Positions 42,239 through 49,504 of a stretch of 64,000 nt of DNA are shown in pieces. The position numbers and the translations under genes are program-made. Each line of letters opens with the position of its first letter. The first letter of the stretch is position 1. The stretch is taken from the NCBI GenBank assembly GCA_905373475.1, contig CAJPTC010000005.1, forward strand, positions 1-64,000. The letters run 5' to 3'. The stretch is from Bacteroidia bacterium (GTDB lineage Bacteria; Bacteroidota; Bacteroidia; Bacteroidales; CAJPTX01). The notes beneath the pieces are model-generated. The model was not told the origin of the DNA and did no database searches. It saw only the letters and a program-made list of their open reading frames with translations.

Positions 42239-43177
42239 ATGTTCGGAATATTTAGTCGTAAGAAGAAGGATAAAGAAGAGCTTGATAAGGGGCTTCAGAA
42301 GACGAAAGAGGGGCTGTTTTCCAAATTTACGCGGCTCATAACCTCACGTTCGCGTATCGACGATGATATGCTCGATGAGTTGGAGGAAATACTCATATCG
42401 TCTGATGTGGGAGTGGAGACTACGATTCAGATAATAGATACTCTGAAGACGCGTGTAGCACAGAATCGGTACAAGAATGCCGACGAGCTACAGCAGTATT
42501 TGCGGGAGGTAATTTCCGAACTGCTACATACCGAAGCGCCTGTGCAGGAGTCCGTGGAGGTGGAAAAGCCTTACGTAATTCTAGTAGTAGGGGTGAACGG
42601 GGTAGGAAAGACGACAACCATCGGGAAATTGGCTCATAAATTCACGCAGGAGGGCAAAAAAGTCCTGATAGGGGCAGCCGACACATTCCGCGCCGCAGCA
42701 GTAGATCAGCTCACAATATGGGCAGAGCGTGCGCATTGTCCGATTGTGAAGCAACAAATGGGAGCCGACCCCGCGTCGGTGGCGTTTGATACGGTATCGT
42801 CGGCAAAGGCAGGAGATTATGATGTGGTTCTTATCGATACCGCAGGGAGACTCCACAACAAGGTAAACCTTATGAATGAGCTGAGCAAGATCAAGCGTGT
42901 AATGCAGAAGGTTTATCCCTTTGCGCCGCAAGAGGTTTTGCTCGTACTAGATGCTGCTACGGGGCAGAATGCGTACGAACAGGCGAAGCAGTTTATGAGT
43001 GTAACCGAGATAACGGGCTTGGCGCTCACGAAACTAGATGGTACTGCGCGCGGCGGTGTGGCAATCGGGATCAGTGCACAGCTGAAAGTACCCATTCGGT
43101 ACATTGGAGTAGGGGAAGGAATAGACGACCTACAAGATTTTGATAAAGAAGCATTTGTAGCCTCGCTTTTTGCATAA
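42239..43177 (+). CDS. ftsY: Signal recognition particle receptor FtsY
   Basis: A 312-residue SRP GTPase that docks ribosome-SRP complexes at the membrane. It has a short charged N-terminus (FSRKKKDKEELDKG), the helical N domain, P-loop GVNGVGKTTTIGKLA, DTFRAAAVDQL, DTAGRLHNK and TKLDGTARGG. The acidic A domain of E. coli FtsY is absent, as in most Bacteroidetes. Its stop overlaps the rimO start by one base (TAATG). Confidence 0.96.
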   Translation: MFGIFSRKKKDKEELDKGLQKTKEGLFSKFTRLITSRSRIDDDMLDELEEILISSDVGVETTIQIIDTLKTRVAQNRYKNADELQQYLREVISELLHTEAPVQESVEVEKPYVILVVGVNGVGKTTTIGKLAHKFTQEGKKVLIGAADTFRAAAVDQLTIWAERAHCPIVKQQMGADPASVAFDTVSSAKAGDYDVVLIDTAGRLHNKVNLMNELSKIKRVMQKVYPFAPQEVLLVLDAATGQNAYEQAKQFMSVTEITGLALTKLDGTARGGVAIGISAQLKVPIRYIGVGEGIDDLQDFDKEAFVASLFA

Positions 43178-44478
43178 TGTCTGGCAAGAAGCGTAGCGTG
43201 GTGATCGTCACGCTCGGTTGTTCCAAAAACGTGGTTGATAGTGAACATCTGGGAGCGGCGTTTCGGAACGGGGGGTGGCAGGTCTTTTATGACGTAGAAC
43301 CGCGCAAAGATGCTGTTCTGATTCTCAACACTTGCGGTTTTATCGGAGATGCGAAGGAAGAATCGGTAAACTACATTCTTCGCGCCGAAGACATGCGCAA
43401 GCGCGGATTTTTATCCCAGCTATTTGTCATCGGGTGTCTAGTACAGCGTTACCGTCAAGCGCTATCGTCCGAGATTCCTCAAGTAGATGGTTGGTACGGA
43501 GTCGGCGAAGAGGAGGCTCTTTTACACACGCTCGGCGTTGTTGCACCGTCTGGGCATTTTCGCCTTCCTTCAACGCCCAAGCATTTTGCTTATCTCAAAA
43601 TAGCCGAAGGGTGCGATCGGCATTGTGCTTTTTGCGCCATCCCATCGATACGCGGGCATTTTCGTTCTGAGACGCAGGAGCGTTTGCTACGAGAAGCCAA
43701 CGAATTGGCAGCAGGCGGTGTTAAGGAGCTGATCTTGGTAGCGCAAGAGTTGACCTACTACGGGCACGATCGTGCAGAGCGTGGGGCTCTGGTACGCCTT
43801 TTGGAAGCGCTTGCGCGCGTGGATGGCATCCAATGGATACGTTTACACTATGCTTATCCGCACGATTTCCCGCCAGAATTGATTGAGTGGATGGCACAAG
43901 AGCCGAAAGCATGCCATTACCTCGATATCCCCGTTCAACACATAAACGATGCTGTGCTGAGCAGCATGCGGCGTAGCCATAATCGCGCACAAACCATAGA
44001 ACTCATAGAGCGTTTGCGTACGCGCATTCCCGATGTGGCACTCCGTTCTACGTTGATAGTGGGCTATCCTACAGAAGGCGAAAAGGAATTCCGCGAATTG
44101 CTAGAGTTTGTGCAGTGGGCTCGTTTTGAGCATCTGGGGGCATTTACGTATTCCGAAGAAGAAGGGACTTACGCAGCACAACATTTACATGATTGCGTAC
44201 CACAAGCGGAAAAACAGCATCGTTACGATGAATTAATGCGCATACAGCAGGGGATAGCAAGCGAAGTACGACGTTTGCGAGTGGGGGCTACGATCCCTGT
44301 TCTTGTTGAAGCCAAAATGGGTGACAATCTGTTCGTTGGACGCACGCAGTACGATTCGCCAGAGATAGATGGTGAGTTTCATTTGACTACGGAAGGCAAG
44401 GAGCTAGCAGTGGGCGATATGGTACAAGCTCGTGTTACAGACGTTTTGGATTACGATCTGCAGGGGCAGTTGCTTTGA
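43177..44478 (+). CDS. rimO: Ribosomal protein uS12 methylthiotransferase RimO
   Basis: A 433-residue radical-SAM enzyme that methylthiolates an aspartate of ribosomal protein S12. It has an N-terminal UPF0004 domain with three cysteines (TLGCSKNVVDSE, LNTCGFIGDAKEE, VIGCLVQRY), the radical-SAM motif C-x3-C-x2-C (EGCDRHCAFCAIP) and a C-terminal TRAM domain. The length is as usual for RimO and the sequence fits RimO rather than MiaB. It is translationally coupled to ftsY. Confidence 0.96.
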   Translation: MSGKKRSVVIVTLGCSKNVVDSEHLGAAFRNGGWQVFYDVEPRKDAVLILNTCGFIGDAKEESVNYILRAEDMRKRGFLSQLFVIGCLVQRYRQALSSEIPQVDGWYGVGEEEALLHTLGVVAPSGHFRLPSTPKHFAYLKIAEGCDRHCAFCAIPSIRGHFRSETQERLLREANELAAGGVKELILVAQELTYYGHDRAERGALVRLLEALARVDGIQWIRLHYAYPHDFPPELIEWMAQEPKACHYLDIPVQHINDAVLSSMRRSHNRAQTIELIERLRTRIPDVALRSTLIVGYPTEGEKEFRELLEFVQWARFEHLGAFTYSEEEGTYAAQHLHDCVPQAEKQHRYDELMRIQQGIASEVRRLRVGATIPVLVEAKMGDNLFVGRTQYDSPEIDGEFHLTTEGKELAVGDMVQARVTDVLDYDLQGQLL

Positions 44479-44647
44479 TTTTGCTAAAATGGCAATTGCA
44501 CAGCTTGGTTGTTGATACACAAATTGAGGCTTCAACTAGAGAATCCTGAGAGCGCAGGTACTTCCCATAATACACAACGTTACATTATTCTCTACCCGTA
44601 TTTTTCTGTTGATCTTTATATTTTGTTTTTCAAATTCAAGTCTAGAT

Positions 44648-47600
44648 ATGATGAAGAATGTACATAAACTGAGTGGACTGCTTGCTTTGGCAATGCTTCT
44701 ACTATTTCCGCTCCTTACGTGGGCACAACCCCCAACCTTTGGTGGCGGAACGGGGGCTGCAAACGATCCCTATCTCATTAGTACAAAGGCGCATTTTGAA
44801 GCCCTCGTGAAAGCAGTGCAGGAGGGCGAATCGTATGCTGGTAAGGATTTCTTGCAAACGGCTGACATCGATTTAGAAAATGCGACTTTCGCCCCTTTTG
44901 CGCTTAGAGCTTCCTACATAGGAGGCTACCACATCTTGAGTAATTTTTCGTTAGAACTCTCCGAAACGACAACAGAGCTAGCGATCTTTGCCACAGTAGC
45001 TGCTACTATATTCGACAATGTAACAATAAAACAACCAGCAGAGAAGAAGCTCAGCCAACTGACAAAATTCCGTATTGTCAGAGAAGGGTATAATGTCTCC
45101 TTTCGCAATGTGAATGCAGAACTAAACCTCGGAACGCGGACGACGGGTGTCTCTTTCCTGTTCGCAGAATATCTCACAAATGCCGTAGTTGATAAATGTA
45201 AACTCTCGGTAGAGATCGAACTTGGGGCAATACCAACGGGCGATATTCAGATACAGTTCCTTGATGAGGCGAGCAAGTTTCTTTTACTAAATGGAGACTT
45301 AACGGTGTCAGCAGTTAAAAGCACTGAGTTTTCGGGCAATGTGAACTTAAATGCTTCATTGGTAGATAAGGTTGAGTGTGCAGTATTGGTGGGTAATCGT
45401 GTTGTAAATGTGACAGGTACTGGCGCAGGAGCAATAAGTATGGTAAATGATGCTGCCGTGCACAATGTCACGGACTTTCTCTTGTACTCGTCAGAGGCAT
45501 ATAGCGACATAAATAAGGTTTGTGCTACAACGTCTTCTCAGAAATTCTGTTTAGGAATGACAGAGGATGAGTTGAAAATGGACGTTGCAAAAGCGAAAAC
45601 GATAATTCTGGAAGGGCAACCGATTTACACGCCCACGTATCTTACGCCACGCTTTGTGAAGGGAGCATATCCTGCACCACGATGGTATCGTGCCTTGCAA
45701 CGCTATCAACGAATGATATCTCATGAAAACACGCCTTCTACACCTTTTGAAATAGAGAATGTAGATGACTGGATAATTGTAACTGAAGCCACTGGTGCTT
45801 TACAGTTTGTAAAACTAGCTGCCGATATAGACTTTGCCGCTTACGGCGAGGTTATTAGGCATCCAGGGAAGTCGTCGGGTAAGGATTTCGTATTCGACGG
45901 TGCTGGGCATACCATTAAAGGACTTACGTACAATGCGTCAGAGGCGGAAAAGTGTGAGAAATTTGCTTTGTTCAAAGATGGTAAGATCCGCAATGTAGTT
46001 CTCGAAGGAGCAAACCTCTCATTTGCTATGGCAGAAGATGCTAGCGGCGACTTTGCTTGCCTTGCTATAATGCCAGACGAATTAGAGAACTGTACACTAA
46101 ACAATTGTAAGCTAACCATAAGTAGTAACAATACTACGGGTATAAACATGGTATCGGCTGGTTTAGTAGCTTCTTCTTTGGTTGCCAAGGGGAAAGCCTT
46201 GGGGATTACCATTAACAACTCTGAACTAACGGTTAATGGCAAAGACATATATGGCACTTTGGGTATAGCTATTGCTAAAATACAGTCGTCTGTACCAGCT
46301 GACCGACAAACGGTAGCTGGTATTGTTGCAAACGATATTAAGCTAACGTTCGACTGCGAAGCGGAGAGCGGCACATTTATGGTTCAGGCAGGAGGACTGT
46401 TTGGTTTGGTCGCTGGTGCTGATGTCTCAAGGTGCGGTGTGAGCGGAATAATTCGTGCCAAGAAAGCGGGTTCGGTGGTGCGACTCGGTGGCTTTTCAGG
46501 ATCAATTGCTGGAGGTACGAATATTGCACAATGCTACGCAAAAGTGGATGTAGAAGCCATGAAGGTGAATGCCCTTGGGGGCTTTGTGGGAGAGGCTCAT
46601 CTCTACAATTATAAAATTTCGGACTGTTACGCAGCAGGGATTCTTGCGCTTGAGGAGGGGAAAGATGTAGCAGGTTTTGTCGGTTTTACGGATGTTAATT
46701 CTGCGCACACCTCCATCGAAAACTGCTATGTAAAGTACGATTCTTTTATTGTTACTTCGACAAATACTCGTCCTTTTGTTTCTTATCCATCCACAGTTAC
46801 GGATGTGAGCGATTTGGGTAGTTTCCTAAAGAACTGCTACTATACCATAGAAGGTTATCCTTCCAGTGCAAAGCCTGCTCTCCTTGCTAAGGCAAACAAC
46901 AATATGTCAGATGTGACGGGTTTTGACAGTTGGGATTTTAAGGAGATTTGGATGCCTTGGTCTGATGCTCCTGTTTTGCGGTGGGAAAAACTCGTAGCTT
47001 GGCAACCCGAAGGCGATGGGAGTGAAGCAAAACCATATCTCATAGCGACTTTAGACAATTTGCATTGGCTCAGTGAAAATCCAAGCATTTGGACAAGAGG
47101 AGCGCATTTCAAACAGACGAATGATATTGATGCATCCGATACGAAGAATTGGAACAAGAAGGGCGCAAAGTCTCTGGGTTTCCGTCCCATTGGGGATGCT
47201 ACACGAGCTTTTCACGGAACTTACGATGGCGATAATAAGCTAATTCGGAATCTCTTTATCGGTGCAGATGAGGAGAATGTAGGTTTCTTTGGTCTAGTTG
47301 ATGGTGGTATTTCGGTTTTGAAGAATATACGTCTTGAAAATCTGAAGATCGCGACTAGCGACGCTGCAAAATGTGTAGGGGGACTCGTGGCACAGACAGA
47401 TATGTCGGAGGTAAAGATAACGGGATGTCATGTAACGCTAGAGAATCTCTCAGCAGGAGTAGGGACGTCGAGTGTCGGCGGCTTTGCCGGTTATCTTAAC
47501 AATGTCTCTATTCTCGAACAGTCTTCGGCAACTGCTACTAATACTACGACAGCTATCCTAGCGAAAAAAGGGAATGTCGGTGGCTTTGTGGGAACGTTAC

Positions 47601-49162
47601 AGGCTGACAATGGAAAACTAGAGAAACTGTATACAAATATTAATGTGGAAGAGGCTGAAGGTGGCATGGTTGCCGCAATGGGTGGCTTTGTCGGTAACAT
47701 GACTGGCGGAGCGGGCTCAGAGCTACAAAATGCCTATAGTCATGGTGATATAAAGTACCGTACACCAGCTGGCAAGGGTGCATTTGTCGGCTCTTTGAAT
47801 GGAACGGGAAAAATACTTGCCACTTACACGGTGGGTAAGGTAGAAGATATCAGTGGTGCTACCCCAGTGTTAGTTACTAATGCGGGTTTTGGTGGAAGTA
47901 AAACAGGCGGAACGCTCGTTCAGAACTACTATCTCAAGAAACAGGGTGAACAAGAGATAACCAGTACGGTGTTTGATGCTGCAAATATGTGTACTGCACT
48001 TGACAAGGAGAAGATGCAGAGCGGGAATCCCTCAGATATGCTTGGTTTTGAGACCACTGTTTGGAAGTTCCAAGAAGGAAAGTATCCAGAGTTCTTGGGT
48101 AATGAGATGCCCAAAATGGGGACTATTACGATTGAGAAAGTAGGCGACGATGAGGGAGAAATTGCAATCACCGTCGGAGGTGTTGAGGTAACGAATGGTG
48201 GTCAGTATACGGTGGGGTCTGTTGTAAAGATTAAGGTGACTGTGTATAAGCCTCAAGATTATGCAGCAACGGTAACCGTAAACAATACTCCGCTTGCACT
48301 AACTCACGGAGAAGCTACGTATGTAGTAGCGGAAGGCGATAATGCGATTAAGGTAGCAATTACCAAAGTTGTTAAGGCTACAGTAACAGTTGAGAAGGTA
48401 GGCGAAGATAAGGGTACAATAGCTGTTACAATAGATGGTACGGAGGTGACAAGTGGTAACCAGTATGCTGTTGGCGCTGTTGTCAAGATTGAGGTTACAC
48501 TAAATGATCCTGCGAATTCTGTGGCAATGGTCACTGCGAACGGTGTGCCTCTTGCATTGACTCACGGGGAAGCTACCTATGCGGTTGTAGAAGGTAGCAA
48601 TGCCATTAAGGTGGTTATTGCAGAAGGGAAAAAGGCTATGGTAACGGTTGAGAAGGTAGGCGAAGATAAGGGTACAATAGCAGTTACTGTAGATGGGGCA
48701 GAGGTAGTTAGTGGCAATGAGTATTTCGTTGGAGTTGTGATCTCGTTTAAGGTAACAGTAAGTGATCCCGCTAAATATGAAGCAAGGGTAATTGCAAATG
48801 GTAAGGGTATCAAGCTAACGAATGGGGAAGGAACGTATGCGATTGTGGAAGGTAATAATGCGATTAAGGTGGTTATTGCATCGAAGAGTACGCCTACTCC
48901 GCCTCCTAGCGCAGTAGAAGATGTTGCGTTTGCGAACGTGGTAGTATCACCTAATCCGTTTGCTAATCAGTTACGAATTACAGGTTACGAATTACGAGGG
49001 GAATATGCTTTGTACAATGCACAAGGCTTTATGGTTGTTTCGGGAGTATTAGATGGCTCAGAAACGCGCATAAACACCTCTTCGTTCCCCGCTGGTATGT
49101 ATCTCTTACGCCTGCGTGTCGAAAATGGCGCAACGAAGACGTATCGTGTTGTAAAACAATAA
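44648..49162 (+). CDS. Large T9SS surface protein with GLUG-like motifs and tandem repeats
   Basis: About 1504 residues from ATG 44648 (44651 also possible; an upstream TTG at 44609 is unlikely). It has a signal peptide ending LLTWAQ. Two parts (about 25-390 and 790-1130) carry GLUG-like motifs of IgA-protease/adhesin type (GGFVGEAHL, VGGFAGYL, GGFVGNMTGG) and the ADIDLENATF / NDIDASDTKN pattern seen in many Bacteroidales surface proteins. Three 86-residue tandem repeats (about 1157-1413, VEKVGEDKGTIAV) precede a type A T9SS sorting domain (about 1420-1503, SPNPFANQLRI). Function is probably adhesion or surface display; no enzyme motif is seen. Confidence 0.8.
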   Translation: MMKNVHKLSGLLALAMLLLFPLLTWAQPPTFGGGTGAANDPYLISTKAHFEALVKAVQEGESYAGKDFLQTADIDLENATFAPFALRASYIGGYHILSNFSLELSETTTELAIFATVAATIFDNVTIKQPAEKKLSQLTKFRIVREGYNVSFRNVNAELNLGTRTTGVSFLFAEYLTNAVVDKCKLSVEIELGAIPTGDIQIQFLDEASKFLLLNGDLTVSAVKSTEFSGNVNLNASLVDKVECAVLVGNRVVNVTGTGAGAISMVNDAAVHNVTDFLLYSSEAYSDINKVCATTSSQKFCLGMTEDELKMDVAKAKTIILEGQPIYTPTYLTPRFVKGAYPAPRWYRALQRYQRMISHENTPSTPFEIENVDDWIIVTEATGALQFVKLAADIDFAAYGEVIRHPGKSSGKDFVFDGAGHTIKGLTYNASEAEKCEKFALFKDGKIRNVVLEGANLSFAMAEDASGDFACLAIMPDELENCTLNNCKLTISSNNTTGINMVSAGLVASSLVAKGKALGITINNSELTVNGKDIYGTLGIAIAKIQSSVPADRQTVAGIVANDIKLTFDCEAESGTFMVQAGGLFGLVAGADVSRCGVSGIIRAKKAGSVVRLGGFSGSIAGGTNIAQCYAKVDVEAMKVNALGGFVGEAHLYNYKISDCYAAGILALEEGKDVAGFVGFTDVNSAHTSIENCYVKYDSFIVTSTNTRPFVSYPSTVTDVSDLGSFLKNCYYTIEGYPSSAKPALLAKANNNMSDVTGFDSWDFKEIWMPWSDAPVLRWEKLVAWQPEGDGSEAKPYLIATLDNLHWLSENPSIWTRGAHFKQTNDIDASDTKNWNKKGAKSLGFRPIGDATRAFHGTYDGDNKLIRNLFIGADEENVGFFGLVDGGISVLKNIRLENLKIATSDAAKCVGGLVAQTDMSEVKITGCHVTLENLSAGVGTSSVGGFAGYLNNVSILEQSSATATNTTTAILAKKGNVGGFVGTLQADNGKLEKLYTNINVEEAEGGMVAAMGGFVGNMTGGAGSELQNAYSHGDIKYRTPAGKGAFVGSLNGTGKILATYTVGKVEDISGATPVLVTNAGFGGSKTGGTLVQNYYLKKQGEQEITSTVFDAANMCTALDKEKMQSGNPSDMLGFETTVWKFQEGKYPEFLGNEMPKMGTITIEKVGDDEGEIAITVGGVEVTNGGQYTVGSVVKIKVTVYKPQDYAATVTVNNTPLALTHGEATYVVAEGDNAIKVAITKVVKATVTVEKVGEDKGTIAVTIDGTEVTSGNQYAVGAVVKIEVTLNDPANSVAMVTANGVPLALTHGEATYAVVEGSNAIKVVIAEGKKAMVTVEKVGEDKGTIAVTVDGAEVVSGNEYFVGVVISFKVTVSDPAKYEARVIANGKGIKLTNGEGTYAIVEGNNAIKVVIASKSTPTPPPSAVEDVAFANVVVSPNPFANQLRITGYELRGEYALYNAQGFMVVSGVLDGSETRINTSSFPAGMYLLRLRVENGATKTYRVVKQ
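48122..48892 (+). repeat. Three tandem coding repeats of about 258 bp
   Basis: Units begin near 48122, 48380 and 48638. Units two and three are almost identical at their start (GTTGAGAAGGTAGGCGAAGA); the first is more diverged. Each encodes 86 residues of an Ig-like or InlB-like fold with ALTHGEATY and NAIKV near the end. Copy number may vary between strains. Confidence 0.75.
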
Positions 49163-49172
49163 GATGTCTTTT

Positions 49173-49196
49173 GTAGGGGCGAGGCGTGCCTCGCCC
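49173..49196. repeat. Palindromic repeat copy 2
   Basis: The same 24-bp element as 31671-31694, with G instead of A at the centre (GGGCGAGGCGTGCCTCGCCC, 49177-49196). It lies 11 nt after the stop of the large T9SS protein gene. Confidence 0.8.
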
Positions 49197-49200
49197 AAAT

Positions 49201-49220
49201 GAATGCATTGATAATCAATG
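49201..49220. repeat. 20-bp repeat copy (also at 38796)
   Basis: GAATGCATTGATAATCAATG, 19 of 20 bases identical to 38796-38815. It contains CATTGA/TCAATG arms and directly follows the palindromic repeat. Confidence 0.45.
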
Positions 49221-49237
49221 ATAGCGGGCATTGCCTT

Positions 49238-49274
49238 TGAACTGCACCTCAAAAGTTGGACAAAAAACTTTTTG
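49238..49274. mobile_element. Probable IS3-family end remnant
   Basis: TGAACTGCACCTCAAAAGTT followed by GGACAAAAAACTTTTTGGG resembles the terminal repeat of IS3/IS150-group elements, including the internal AAAAGTT/AACTTTT inversion. No transposase gene or second end is near, so it would be a solo end. Confidence 0.35.
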
Positions 49275-49450
49275 GGAGTAGAGCACGGGCGGTGTCCGTT
49301 ATTCATGGGAAAAGCAGTGGAACGAAAAGACGAGAACTACAAATTCAGTTGGGGGTATTGCGCGTGCTAAAAAATCCCCGTAGAGGATTCAAAACAAAAC
49401 ATTTGTGGGATAAATAAACACACTCTCCTTTTTATCGAGTAGTAATAAAA

Positions 49451-49487
49451 AAACGCCTCAGAATTCGTTCTGAGGCGTTTTTTTTTG
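49451..49487. terminator. Strong bidirectional terminator
   Basis: A perfect 12-bp stem, AACGCCTCAGAA (49452-49463) and TTCTGAGGCGTT (49468-49479), has a TTCG loop and is flanked by A and T tracts. It serves the convergent M16 peptidase gene and any rightward transcript. Confidence 0.93.
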
Positions 49488-49504
49488 CGAATAGGAGAAT
49501 CCCT

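Larger units (their letters stand above)
49163..49504. other. Repeat-rich intergenic region
   Basis: No gene is seen. From left to right it has a palindromic repeat (49173-49196), a 20-bp repeat (49201-49220), an IS3-like end (49238-49274), about 170 nt without visible structure apart from a 20-codon ORF beginning MGKAVERKDE, and a strong terminator (49451-49487). It looks like a landing place for small elements. Confidence 0.6.
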
